A DNA stretch of 64,000 nt from Candidatus Dojkabacteria bacterium (GCA_023229785.1 JALNYV010000001.1:124001-188000), one strand, 5' to 3'. Shown: positions 33,137-42,035, numbered from the stretch's first letter. Program-made: numbers and translations. Notes: a model not told the origin generated them from the letters alone.

Positions 33137-33913
33137 ATGAACACAATACAGAGCATCGTTTTGTCAGTTATACAAGGAGTAACTGAGCTACTGCCTATTT
33201 CAAGTACAGGACATATCCTTCTTGTTTCTGAACTGTTCTTCAAAAACATGCCCAACATCCTCCTTCTTACTATTCTTCAGCTTGGAACAACAGTTGCAAT
33301 TGTTGTTGCTTACAGAGAATTAATATTTAAAAATCTATTCACTAAAAAGAAGTGGATGCTATTTTTAAAAATCGCAGTTGGGTCAATTCCTGCAATTATA
33401 GCTGCATTACTCTTTCAAGACCTTATTGAAAAATATCTACATGCAAATATCGTAATAGCGATATCACTAATCTTCTGGGGAATACTAATGATAATTGTTG
33501 AAAATATTCAAAAATACAAGGGAAACAAAACTCTTGAAATGGAGAACATTAGCTTTAAACAGATATTACTTGTTGGGGTTGCACAAGCGTTTGCAATAAT
33601 TCCTGGAACAAGCAGAAGTGGAAGCACAACAGTTGTTGGGGTAATGGCTGGAATTGAAAAGTATACTGCAATCACATTTAGCTTTCTTTTAGGTCTACCT
33701 ATTCTAATTGGCTCATTTGGTTATGAGGTATTTAAAATGAGAGATAATTTGGGGAGTATATTAACAGTTAATAACGGAATTGCTGTAGTTATCTCTTTTA
33801 TCTTCGGCTTCATCTCTATTATAGTTTTAAAGAAGATTTCTAAGAAGAGATTCCTTACATACTTTGGTATATACAGACTAATACTTGGAGTGCTAATCAT
33901 CTTTCTTCTTTAG
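33137..33913 (+). CDS. uppP: Undecaprenyl-diphosphatase UppP
   Basis: 258 aa, seven to eight membrane helices. It dephosphorylates undecaprenyl diphosphate so the lipid carrier can be reused. The two catalytic regions are visible: QGVTELLPISSTGHILLVSE and AFAIIPGTSRSGSTTVVGVM. The C-terminus ends in a hydrophobic helix. It overlaps the convergent gpmI by 4 bases. Confidence 0.95.
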   Translation: MNTIQSIVLSVIQGVTELLPISSTGHILLVSELFFKNMPNILLLTILQLGTTVAIVVAYRELIFKNLFTKKKWMLFLKIAVGSIPAIIAALLFQDLIEKYLHANIVIAISLIFWGILMIIVENIQKYKGNKTLEMENISFKQILLVGVAQAFAIIPGTSRSGSTTVVGVMAGIEKYTAITFSFLLGLPILIGSFGYEVFKMRDNLGSILTVNNGIAVVISFIFGFISIIVLKKISKKRFLTYFGIYRLILGVLIIFLL

Positions 33914-35619
33914 TGAATTTTTAAAAGATTAACCCCGCTCATCTCACTTCCTTTTTGAACTTCTAATATTTCTAATATCGTTGGTGCAATATCTGCAAGC
34001 ATTCCGTTTGTTTTGGCATGTGACCCAGTTCCAATTTTATTAAAATCATACTGTTTTGTTTCGTCTACTTGTTGCTTGTCAGATATAAATATGAAAGGAA
34101 CGGGGTTATTTGTATGTGCATTATCTTCTCTTTTACTAATCCTATCAATCATGCTCTCACAATTACCATGGTCTGCTGTAATTACTACCACTCCACCTTT
34201 TTCAATTGTCTTTTTAGTAATATCCCTCACGCACTCATCAACAACCTCACAGGCATGAACTGTGGCTTCGAAATTTCCTGTATGTCCGACCATATCCGGA
34301 TTGGCTAGATTTACAAGAATAAATGAATACGGCTCTTCTTCAAGTTTTTCCAGTCTATATGAAACCTCGTCACGAATAATATATGCACTCATTTGAGGAG
34401 TTTGTGAGTAGTCAGCAACCCTTTGGCTAGGGACATTAAAGAAGTCTTCAAGAGCATGAGGTTTCTCTTGTCCACCATTAAAGAAGTATGTGATATGCAT
34501 AAATTTCTCAGTTTCAGAAATATGAAGCTGATGCAAATTAGCTTTAGAAATAATCGATGAGAGAGTATTTGCTACTTTCTTTGATGGAAATATTACGTGA
34601 GTAGGTAGATCTTCAGAATATCCAGTCATAGTTACAAAATATATGTTTTTCGGAAGATTTAATCTCGTGAATCCGTCAAACTTATCTACAACAAATACTG
34701 TTGTTAGCTGCCTTGCTCTATCTTCCCTGAAATTTGTGAAGAGAACTACATCATTATCTTTTATTGCTCCAATTGGATTTCCTGTGGTATCAACTAATGT
34801 CGCTGGAGTTAGCATTTCATCATTTTCTCCTGTTTTATATACATTTTGAAGTAGTCCAAATACATCAACGGATTTTACTTGCCCCAGACCTATCATTGCA
34901 TTGTAGGCTTTTTGTGTTCTTTCCCATCGTTTATCTCTATCCATGCTGTAAAACCTCCCAGAGACTGAGGATATCTTCCCAATACCTATCTCCTTTATCT
35001 TTGAAACTAGTTTTGAAATGTAATAGTAGGCGTCAGTTCTTCCATTATCTCTACCATCAGTAATTATATGAATACACGGATTTATGTCATTTGCCTTACA
35101 AACATCCATTAGCGCAAAAAGATGGTCAAGATGTCCATGCACCCCACTTTCAGTAGCTATTCCAATTAGATGTAGATTACTTTTTCTCTTTTTCACTTCC
35201 TCAATTGCTTTCTTTATCTCATCTATTTCTCCAAAGGAGTTATTATCAATTGCCTCATTAATTCTAACCAAAGATTGCCCTACTACTTGCCCAGCACCAA
35301 TGCTAATGTGCCCAACTTCAGAATTCCCTGGTTCTCCCTCTGGCAATCCAACATGAATCCCTGAAGCATTCAAAAGAGTTGATTTCCCCATGGTCCATAC
35401 TCTATCTAAAAATGGTGTTTTAGCAGCAAGTACAGCATTGCCAAGAGGGTCTGGATGTATTCCAAATCCATCCATAATTATTAATGTTACAAGCTTGCTT
35501 TTTATATCATCTACTTTCCCAACTTTTGGTGGCAGTTTTCCAGTTTTAGGTGGAAGGCTTACCTTTGAAGGAGTTGTCTTTTCATCTACTTTTTCAACAA
35601 AGAAATCCAAGATAGACAA
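33910..35619 (-). CDS. gpmI: Phosphoglycerate mutase, 2,3-BPG-independent (copy 1)
   Basis: 569 aa, alkaline-phosphatase-fold metalloenzyme interconverting 3- and 2-phosphoglycerate. LIIMDGFGIHPDPLGNAV opens the metal site, the phospho-Ser lies in PGNSEVGHISIGAGQ, VHGHLDHLFAL and ITDGRDNGRTD follow, and VVITADHGNCESM is the late metal motif. The start is TTG, supported by alignment with copy 2 (SILDFFVEK versus SLKDFFLEK). An N-terminal Pro/Lys linker with repeated LPPKTGK/LPPKVGK is unique to this copy. Both copies look catalytically complete. Confidence 0.94.
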   Translation of the reverse strand: MSILDFFVEKVDEKTTPSKVSLPPKTGKLPPKVGKVDDIKSKLVTLIIMDGFGIHPDPLGNAVLAAKTPFLDRVWTMGKSTLLNASGIHVGLPEGEPGNSEVGHISIGAGQVVGQSLVRINEAIDNNSFGEIDEIKKAIEEVKKRKSNLHLIGIATESGVHGHLDHLFALMDVCKANDINPCIHIITDGRDNGRTDAYYYISKLVSKIKEIGIGKISSVSGRFYSMDRDKRWERTQKAYNAMIGLGQVKSVDVFGLLQNVYKTGENDEMLTPATLVDTTGNPIGAIKDNDVVLFTNFREDRARQLTTVFVVDKFDGFTRLNLPKNIYFVTMTGYSEDLPTHVIFPSKKVANTLSSIISKANLHQLHISETEKFMHITYFFNGGQEKPHALEDFFNVPSQRVADYSQTPQMSAYIIRDEVSYRLEKLEEEPYSFILVNLANPDMVGHTGNFEATVHACEVVDECVRDITKKTIEKGGVVVITADHGNCESMIDRISKREDNAHTNNPVPFIFISDKQQVDETKQYDFNKIGTGSHAKTNGMLADIAPTILEILEVQKGSEMSGVNLLKIH

Positions 35620-35649
35620 AATGGTGCAGTTTTTAATCTTAATATGTCA

Positions 35650-35655
35650 TATAAT
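35650..35655 (+). promoter_or_regulatory. -10 box, probably the ancestral prfB promoter
   Basis: TATAAT is 7 bases before an ATG at 35663 that begins the first copy of the prfB 5' end. It now drives the SpeD-like gene region. Confidence 0.5.
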
Positions 35656-35661
35656 ACCAGA

Positions 35662-35687
35662 TATGGAAGTAATTACGAAAACAAATT
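35662..35687 (+). repeat. 26-bp direct repeat, copy 1 (duplicate of the prfB start)
   Basis: Identical to 36241-36266, beginning TATGGAAGTAATTACG. It includes an ATG and eight codons that now end in TAA at 35687-35689. The two copies flank the SpeD-like gene and are 579 bases apart. Confidence 0.9.
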
Positions 35688-35707
35688 AATTTTATTATTA
35701 TCATTAT

Positions 35708-36217
35708 ATGAAGAAACAGAATGTTGATAAAAAAATAAACGACTTGGCCCCAAAGCTGGATAGGTATTCATTTCGTGTGTGGCTACATCCAAATCACAAG
35801 GTTAAAATTAATTCTAAAAGCATTCGTAGTTTCTTAAAGAAAATTTCTGAAGCTGTTGATTGTTTTATTTTTGCAGGCCCGATATTCGTAGGTAATAAAG
35901 ATATTGTGGGACTAGATAATGTTGCACTATATCCTAAATATAAACCATCAGATATGCAAGGCATGGTTTGGTGGAATGATAAACAAGCTCCAAACGTTCA
36001 AGCTGTTGTACTAAATCATTCACACGCTGTAATTTATTATTATCCAAAGCATGATTTATTGGATTTATCAGTTGAAACTTGTAGTAAGTTTGATGTAGAA
36101 AAAGCGTTAGTTTTAACAAATAATTTTTGGCTACCAAAACTTGGAGAGATGCAATACGAATTCAAAAAAATCACTAAAGGGATCCCTTATTATCCCAATG
36201 ACAAAGAATTTGTTTAA
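35708..36217 (+). CDS. S-adenosylmethionine decarboxylase (SpeD)-like protein
   Basis: 169 aa. The C-terminal segment matches the SpeD fold: VVLNHSHAVIYYYPKHDLLD and SVETCSKFDVEKAL. Ser105 lies where SpeD self-cleaves to form its pyruvoyl group and Cys125 is 20 residues later, as in the Thermotoga enzyme (Ser63, Cys83). The processing His (Ser+5) is Tyr here, so self-processing or substrate may differ. SpeD relatives in CPR include enzymes that changed to arginine or ornithine decarboxylation. No other polyamine genes are nearby. It is flanked by a 26-bp repeat of the prfB start, suggesting insertion. Family call is moderate. Confidence 0.5.
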   Translation: MKKQNVDKKINDLAPKLDRYSFRVWLHPNHKVKINSKSIRSFLKKISEAVDCFIFAGPIFVGNKDIVGLDNVALYPKYKPSDMQGMVWWNDKQAPNVQAVVLNHSHAVIYYYPKHDLLDLSVETCSKFDVEKALVLTNNFWLPKLGEMQYEFKKITKGIPYYPNDKEFV

Positions 36218-36240
36218 TTTTCATTATATTAATAATTTCC

Positions 36241-36266
36241 TATGGAAGTAATTACGAAAACAAATT
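36241..36266 (+). repeat. 26-bp direct repeat, copy 2 (prfB start)
   Basis: Same sequence as 35662-35687. This copy is the real 5' end of prfB. Confidence 0.9.
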
Positions 36267-37324
36267 TAGAGAAATTAAAAGAGGAAATTGATAATACAAG
36301 GATTTCTCTAAGACTAGATGAAAAAGAAAATAGATTTAAACAGCTTCAACTCGATGCAAACGATCCAACATTTTGGAACGATACAAACAATGCAAAGAGT
36401 GTGATGAGTGAAATTGAAAAACTAAATACTGAAATCAAGACTGCAAATGGTCTATCAAATGATATAGGAGCAACATTAGAGATATTTAATACAACTCCAG
36501 AAGAAAACATTGAATCACTTCGACCAGATATTATTGATATTGAAAAAAGGTATAAAGAGTTTGAGATATTCAAATTCCTATCCGGGAAATATGATAAAGA
36601 GAATGCAATACTTTCTATCCATGCAGGACAAGGGGGAACTGAGGCAAACGATTGGGCAAACATGTTGCTTAGAATGTACCAGAGATATTGTGAAAGAAAA
36701 GGGTGGAAGAGTGAAATAGTTCATATGGTCCCTGGAACTGAAACTGGGATAAGTAGTGCTACAATAATGATAAGTGGTCTATATGCCTTTGGTAAACTGA
36801 AAAGAGAGGCTGGTACACATAGGTTGGTTAGGCTTTCACCGTTCAATGCTCAAAATTTAAGACAAACATCTTTTGCTGGCATCGAGGTTATTCCCGTAAT
36901 TCCTGAGGGAGAAAGTGAGATAACTATTCCAAGTGAAGATATCGAATTTAAAGCCGTACGAGCTGGCGGAGCTGGTGGACAGAAAGTAAACAAGACAAGT
37001 AGTGCTGTACAGATTAAACATATCCCAACTGGAATAACGGTATTTTCAAGTAGCAGAAGGGATCAATTTCAAAACAAAGAAGCAGCAATGAATATTCTAA
37101 AAGCTAAACTTTGGCAAATCGAAGAGGAGAAAAGAGAAGAAGAGTTATCAAAGATTAAAGGTGTTCATAAAATCGCTGGCTGGGGAAATCAGATTAGAAA
37201 CTATGTACTCCACCCCTATAAGCTCGTTAAAGATTTAAGAACTAAGGTTGAGAGCCAAAACCCAACAGATGTGCTAGACGGTAATCTTGACGCCTTTGTG
37301 GACTATGAAATCAGAATTGGGTAG
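36242..37324 (+). CDS. prfB: Peptide chain release factor 2
   Basis: 360 aa. RF2 ends translation at UGA and UAA. The recognition region has RLSPFNAQNLRQTSFA with SPF, the RF2 signature, and the GGQ motif is in RAGGAGGQKVNKTSSAV. It is a single uninterrupted ORF: the programmed frameshift near codon 25 of many RF2 genes is absent. Its presence supports UGA as a stop codon in this organism. Followed 10 bases later by ftsE, the order found in many Gram-positive bacteria. Confidence 0.97.
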   Translation: MEVITKTNLEKLKEEIDNTRISLRLDEKENRFKQLQLDANDPTFWNDTNNAKSVMSEIEKLNTEIKTANGLSNDIGATLEIFNTTPEENIESLRPDIIDIEKRYKEFEIFKFLSGKYDKENAILSIHAGQGGTEANDWANMLLRMYQRYCERKGWKSEIVHMVPGTETGISSATIMISGLYAFGKLKREAGTHRLVRLSPFNAQNLRQTSFAGIEVIPVIPEGESEITIPSEDIEFKAVRAGGAGGQKVNKTSSAVQIKHIPTGITVFSSSRRDQFQNKEAAMNILKAKLWQIEEEKREEELSKIKGVHKIAGWGNQIRNYVLHPYKLVKDLRTKVESQNPTDVLDGNLDAFVDYEIRIG

Positions 37325-37333
37325 TATATAGGT

Positions 37334-38194
37334 ATGATAAAATTTAACGAAGTTAAGAAAACATATCCTGGAGACATAATTGCACTAGACGGGGTTAGCT
37401 TTGAAATAGATAGAGGGGAGTTTTCTTTCATTGTTGGGCCAAGTGGCGCTGGTAAGAGTACATTGATAAGGCTTCTTGTTAGACAAGAGCTTCCAACAAA
37501 TGGAGAGATTATTTTTGAAGATGTAAATGTTCCTAAGATTCCAAATAAGCTATTACCAATTTTTAGACAGCAACTCGGAATTGTGTTTCAAGACCTAAAG
37601 CTGATTCCTTCTAAAACTGTTGAAGAAAATATTCAATTTGCTCTAGAAATATCAGGAAAGCACGCAGATGAGGTTGAACAAACTACACAGTATCTATTAA
37701 ATGCAGCAAATTTGAAAGGAAGGTCACACTTGTTCCCTGCAGAGCTTTCTGGGGGTGAAAAACAGAAGGTTGCAATTGCAAGAGCGCTAGCAAATGACCC
37801 TAAGGTATTTATCGCAGACGAGCCAACTGGAAACCTAGATAAAACAACTGCTTTTGAGATATTAGATATTCTAAAAACAATAAACGCATGGGGGACAACA
37901 GTAATTGTAATAACCCACGACAGTAATCTAGTAGATAGCATGAAAGCAAGAAAGATAGAGATGAATAAGGGGAAGATTATGAAGGATAGTAAGCCAAAAA
38001 AGAAGAGTGATGAGAAAAAGAATTTCCCAGGACTAGATACTGATATTATCAAGATACTAAGTGAGAAAGATATTCATGATGAAGAGAAATTGCTTTCTAA
38101 AACAGAAGAGCAGTTGAAGAAGTACGGATTAAGTGAGAAACAGAGTGAAAAATTAGAAGAGTATTTACAAAATTATTTATCAAACAAAAAATAA
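37334..38194 (+). CDS. ftsE: Cell-division ABC ATPase FtsE with C-terminal extension
   Basis: 286 aa. The ABC domain spans about 1-220: Walker A GPSGAGKSTLIR, Q-loop FQDLKLIPSKTV, signature LSGGEKQKVAIARALA, and Walker B VFIADEPTGNLD. After KKKSDEKKNFPGL a further 65 residues are charged and helical and are absent from most FtsE proteins; the role is unknown. With FtsX it transmits ATP hydrolysis to activate a periplasmic or wall hydrolase. Its stop overlaps the ftsX ATG. Confidence 0.94.
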   Translation: MIKFNEVKKTYPGDIIALDGVSFEIDRGEFSFIVGPSGAGKSTLIRLLVRQELPTNGEIIFEDVNVPKIPNKLLPIFRQQLGIVFQDLKLIPSKTVEENIQFALEISGKHADEVEQTTQYLLNAANLKGRSHLFPAELSGGEKQKVAIARALANDPKVFIADEPTGNLDKTTAFEILDILKTINAWGTTVIVITHDSNLVDSMKARKIEMNKGKIMKDSKPKKKSDEKKNFPGLDTDIIKILSEKDIHDEEKLLSKTEEQLKKYGLSEKQSEKLEEYLQNYLSNKK

Positions 38195-39132
38195 TGGAAA
38201 ACATTAGTAAGTTCGTTAAAGCAACAAGAGATAATATTACAAGAAATAAATGGCTTTCACTATCTACTATATTTGTAATATCTATTGTCTTCACCCTCTC
38301 TACCCTATTTATTACCTTAGGGGTTATAGGTCAAAAAGCAGTGAAATATTACGAGACTAAGGCACAAGTAATAGTGTTCTTTAAACAAGAAACTCCTGAG
38401 GCAGAGATATTCAAATTTAGAGATAAGATAGATGACGCCAATCTTGTTTCCAATATCGAGTATATTTCTAAAGAGAAAGCTCTTGAGCAGTATAAGACTG
38501 ACTTTGTAAACGACCCAGATTTAGTAGACACACTTTCAACTGATACCCTACCTCCAAGCCTGGGAATTAAAGCAAAATCTGCACAAGCTTTAGAGGATAT
38601 TATAAAGAATATTAATGTCGAGAAGGAGAAGAATGCATATGTGGATGATGTTATGTATTTTAAAGACGTTGTAGCTATCCTAAAAACACTTTCAACTGGA
38701 TTTAATATCGGTATCTCAGTACTAATATTTGGCCTTACTGCAATAACATTCTCATTAATAATGATAACTATTGGATTTAATATTCTTTCACATAAAGACG
38801 ATATTGAAATTATGAATCTAATGGGAAGTCCTGAACAGTATATAAAGGTCCCATATCTTCTTGAGGGGGCAATTTATGGGATAATCGGAGCAATTGCTTC
38901 AACATCGCTCATTTTAGTGCCTTGGTACATATTAATAATAGCAACAAGAAATACTGATTTTCATTTTTGGATATCAGGACTGCTAAACGAGTTAGGCTTA
39001 AGTTTCTTGACCTCATTTAATCCCCTCTTCATAATTGTTTCATACTGCATCCTAATTGTAATCGGAACAGTCTTTGGGGTGTTAAGTAGCTATTTTGCAG
39101 TATTAAAATACTTAAATCTTAAAGAAAAGTAA
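38194..39132 (+). CDS. ftsX: Cell-division permease FtsX
   Basis: 312 aa with four membrane helices (near 25-45, 170-195, 225-250 and 270-300) and an extracellular loop (50-165) after the first helix. VIVFFKQETPEAEIFKFRDK and SKEKALEQYKTDF are typical FtsX segments, and the NLMGSPEQYIKVPYLLEGAI loop matches the family cytoplasmic loop. It pairs with FtsE and contacts the EnvC-like protein encoded right after it. It shares one base with the next start. Confidence 0.94.
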   Translation: MENISKFVKATRDNITRNKWLSLSTIFVISIVFTLSTLFITLGVIGQKAVKYYETKAQVIVFFKQETPEAEIFKFRDKIDDANLVSNIEYISKEKALEQYKTDFVNDPDLVDTLSTDTLPPSLGIKAKSAQALEDIIKNINVEKEKNAYVDDVMYFKDVVAILKTLSTGFNIGISVLIFGLTAITFSLIMITIGFNILSHKDDIEIMNLMGSPEQYIKVPYLLEGAIYGIIGAIASTSLILVPWYILIIATRNTDFHFWISGLLNELGLSFLTSFNPLFIIVSYCILIVIGTVFGVLSSYFAVLKYLNLKEK

Positions 39133-40430
39133 TGAGGAAGTTATTATTTTCAATTACTATTCTAATTGTATATTTCGCGGCTTTAGTCGTCGCTCCTACC
39201 TATCCTGTATACTCTGCTTACACAACTACTTGTCCAAAAACAATGAGTGATGCTGCCTGTCTTGCATTTCTCCAAGCACAAAATGAAAAACTACAAAAAG
39301 ATAAAAGTAAACTAAGTGGGAAGATATCTTCTGAGCAATATAATCAACTATCATTAATTCAAAAAATCAACTATCTTGATTCCCAAATTGCAGCAAGTAA
39401 CACACAGATAACTGGCCTAGAGCTTGATATTGAAACAAAAAATGTTGAAATTAAAATGCTAGGTGAGGATATCTCTGATTTGCAAAATAATGTCGATACA
39501 ATATCTCAAGAAGTAACAAAATTAGATAATGCAATTACTAAAAGGCTATCCATTACGTACAAATACTCCTTTATTACCCCACTTGAGATATTTTTAGAAT
39601 CACGAAATTTTGATACCCTACTTCGAAGATTTAAATATATAACCGAGGCAAGAAAAGGAGATTCAGCCCTACTTGCAGAACTTGAAATATATAAATTAAA
39701 GCTACAAGAAGAAGAGAAAACACTCACCTTGAAGAAAAATGACGTTGAAACTAAAAGGGCCGATATTGAAAAACAAAAAACTGAATTATTTAAACAAAAA
39801 ACTGTTCTTTCATCACAAAAGAATGAAAAATCAGCTCTCTATGCCATATCTAGGCAAAATGAGGCTACTTATAACGCAAAGATTGCACAGCTTAGAAAAG
39901 ATGAAAGCTCCATATCAAAGCAGATATCTAACATTATTTTTGAACTATATAAGAAAGGGACACTACCAGCAAATACTCCTGTGAGTAAGGGAGATACCAT
40001 AGGATATCAAGGACACACAGGTTATGCATTTGGCTCCCACCTACACTTTGAACTAAGAAAAAATGGAACTATTGTAAATCCATACACTAAAGGCTGGTTT
40101 ACTTCTCCAAACGGTAACGGGACTGCTAAGTTTCCAATTAGTAATGCTGCAGTTTCATTCCCTCACTGGGATGGGTCACTAGCAATGGATATGCACAGTA
40201 GGAATAACTATTTATACAGCTCTGGAGATAAATATTACACAAAGGGAGTTAAGTGCTTTGGAAGAACAGTTGTACCAGCTGGGTACTACGGTCTACAAGG
40301 AGAAGGAGCTCCTATTAAAGCACTAAAAGACGGAAAGATTTCCAATGTTTATATTGATTCATGCGGTGGAAAAACAGTGCTTATTGATTATGGAGGTGGC
40401 TATACCTCCCTATTCATTCACCTTCGTTAA
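39132..40430 (+). CDS. EnvC/PcsB-like coiled-coil protein with apparently permuted M23 peptidase domain
   Basis: 432 aa. Signal peptide (1-29), then a coiled coil (about 45-270) as in EnvC and PcsB, the FtsX partners. The peptidase part is unusual. The segment that normally ends an M23/LytM domain (VSKGDTIGYQGHTGYAFGSH, LHFELRKNG, 284-312) comes first. The normally first part follows: FPHWDGSLAMDMH (343-355), GAPIKALKDGKISNVYID, VLIDYGGGYTSLFIHLR, where the protein stops. All expected ligands (His345/Asp353, His305) and the catalytic His303 and His430 are present in rotated order. Likely wall hydrolase or activator run by FtsEX. Confidence 0.85.
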   Translation: MRKLLFSITILIVYFAALVVAPTYPVYSAYTTTCPKTMSDAACLAFLQAQNEKLQKDKSKLSGKISSEQYNQLSLIQKINYLDSQIAASNTQITGLELDIETKNVEIKMLGEDISDLQNNVDTISQEVTKLDNAITKRLSITYKYSFITPLEIFLESRNFDTLLRRFKYITEARKGDSALLAELEIYKLKLQEEEKTLTLKKNDVETKRADIEKQKTELFKQKTVLSSQKNEKSALYAISRQNEATYNAKIAQLRKDESSISKQISNIIFELYKKGTLPANTPVSKGDTIGYQGHTGYAFGSHLHFELRKNGTIVNPYTKGWFTSPNGNGTAKFPISNAAVSFPHWDGSLAMDMHSRNNYLYSSGDKYYTKGVKCFGRTVVPAGYYGLQGEGAPIKALKDGKISNVYIDSCGGKTVLIDYGGGYTSLFIHLR

Positions 40431-40479
40431 CACATTTCATATTTAATGCTTTAGTCATCTCTATCTTCCATAATTAAGT

Positions 40480-41229
40480 ATGGAAGAATTCAAAAAACTA
40501 ATTAGAAATATCCTTGTTTTACTATCATTGCTGCTTTTACTAATTCTTTTTAACACAAAGACCCTTGCTGGAAGTAACGGGATAAAGATAAATGAGGTCA
40601 TGTTTGACCCAACAGGAGAGGACTTGGGTTATGAGTGGATTGAGCTTTACAACCCAAATACTGTTGATATTCCTTTAGATAACTGGAAGATTCAAGCGGC
40701 AGGAACACATTTTCTAGATGTTGCGACACTTACAGGAACAATACCAGCTAATTCATACTATTTGATATGCGAATTAGAGGTTGTTGGCTGTAATCTAAAT
40801 CTTTCAAAACTTGGGTTTCAAAATGGAGGTGGGGCAACAGATGGAATTCAGCTTTTAGATTCATTTGGAAATATTATTGATCAAATATTCTATGATATAC
40901 CTAATTTAAATAATTTGGTGGGACAAGATGGCTTAATTATCGAAAATAGCAAAAGTGCGATAAAAGGCAAGAGTGGAGAAAGTTTAGGAAGGACAAACTT
41001 TATAGATACTGATAATAGTTTTATTGATTTTCCTATTTTCTCTACACCAACCCCGAATGCTGAAAACATTGCTGTTTTACCAGATGAGCAACTGCCTCAA
41101 ACAGGCCAAAACCCTGTTTGGATATGTATTTTAAGTTGTATCTTCATCATCTTTCTTATTTTCTTAATTTCTGATATGCTATCTTATAATATTAAATTCA
41201 AACAAATTACTCATGGCAAAAGCAGTTAA
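40480..41229 (+). CDS. Lamin-tail-domain surface protein with LPQTG sorting signal
   Basis: 249 aa. Signal peptide (1-30), a lamin-tail domain (about 34-140: GIKINEVMFDPTGEDLGYEW, IELYNPNTVDIPLDNWKI), a linker, then LPQTG (205-209), hydrophobic helix and basic tail. This is a classical sortase substrate design. It follows the EnvC-like gene by 49 bases and overlaps the SurA-like gene by 17 bases. Confidence 0.85.
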   Translation: MEEFKKLIRNILVLLSLLLLLILFNTKTLAGSNGIKINEVMFDPTGEDLGYEWIELYNPNTVDIPLDNWKIQAAGTHFLDVATLTGTIPANSYYLICELEVVGCNLNLSKLGFQNGGGATDGIQLLDSFGNIIDQIFYDIPNLNNLVGQDGLIIENSKSAIKGKSGESLGRTNFIDTDNSFIDFPIFSTPTPNAENIAVLPDEQLPQTGQNPVWICILSCIFIIFLIFLISDMLSYNIKFKQITHGKSS

Positions 41230-42034
41230 AAAGGCCCCAAAGAAAATAGTTGCAAAAAAGAATGTTTTTGTAAGTATTAAAACTTTTTTTTCAAAAATGT
41301 TTTCTAAAATATCAGTATTCTTTAAAGCATTAGGTGCAAAAATAAAGCTTAACAAAAAAGTTCTTTCTAAAATATTAATTGCTTTAATATTTGTTCTTTC
41401 ATTTGTATTAGTAGATTTCTTTGTACAATATTTAAACAATGGATATAGTGCAGCAATTGTAAATGGAGTTAGAATTCCAGAGAGTGAATATATTGATAGA
41501 CTAGAGAAAGCATATGGTGTTACTGCAATAACTAGACTAGTTGAAGAGCAATTAATTGAGCAAGGTGCAAAAGCAAAGAGCGTTAGTGTAACTGATGATG
41601 AGGTTCAGACAAGAGTAACAGAATATTATGACCAAAACGGTGGAAAGGATACTGTACTAGCTGCTCTTGCTGCCAACGCCTTAACCGAAGATGATTTGTA
41701 CGAGCAGATTAGGTTAGCAATTTTACAAGAGAAAGCATTAACACCAGATATTAAGTATGACGACAAAACATTGGAACAGTTCTTCACTGATTACAAAACA
41801 GATATATATGGGGATACAAAGGTAACATTTAAGGATAAGAAGGCTGAAATTACACAGTACTATATTAGTTATCAAATACAACAGTTAGCACCAACATGGA
41901 TTGCAAATCTAAAAGCTGATGCTAAGATTCAAGATAATGTTGTAACAAAACCAACCTACGGAATTTTGAAGACAACTATAAACATTGTTAAGAATCTATA
42001 TACTACAATACAAAATAAGATAGAGAAGAAGTAA
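41213..42034 (+). CDS. Membrane-anchored SurA N-terminal-like chaperone without PPIase domain
   Basis: 273 aa. A lysine-rich cytoplasmic N-terminus (1-50), one membrane helix (about 53-72) and a SurA/PrsA-type N-terminal helical domain: AIVNGVRIPESEYIDRLEKA, RLVEEQLIEQGAKAKSVSVT and DDEVQTRVTEYYDQNGG. The rotamase domain usual in PrsA is missing; the C-terminus returns to the helical chaperone part (KAEITQYYISYQIQQLAPTW). It probably helps fold exported proteins. Divergent start overlaps the LPQTG gene. Confidence 0.82.
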   Translation: MAKAVKKAPKKIVAKKNVFVSIKTFFSKMFSKISVFFKALGAKIKLNKKVLSKILIALIFVLSFVLVDFFVQYLNNGYSAAIVNGVRIPESEYIDRLEKAYGVTAITRLVEEQLIEQGAKAKSVSVTDDEVQTRVTEYYDQNGGKDTVLAALAANALTEDDLYEQIRLAILQEKALTPDIKYDDKTLEQFFTDYKTDIYGDTKVTFKDKKAEITQYYISYQIQQLAPTWIANLKADAKIQDNVVTKPTYGILKTTINIVKNLYTTIQNKIEKK

Positions 42035-42035
42035 T

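Noticed and set aside
36242..37324. Programmed frameshift in prfB
   Set aside because: The RF2 frame is continuous, with no TGA near codon 25.
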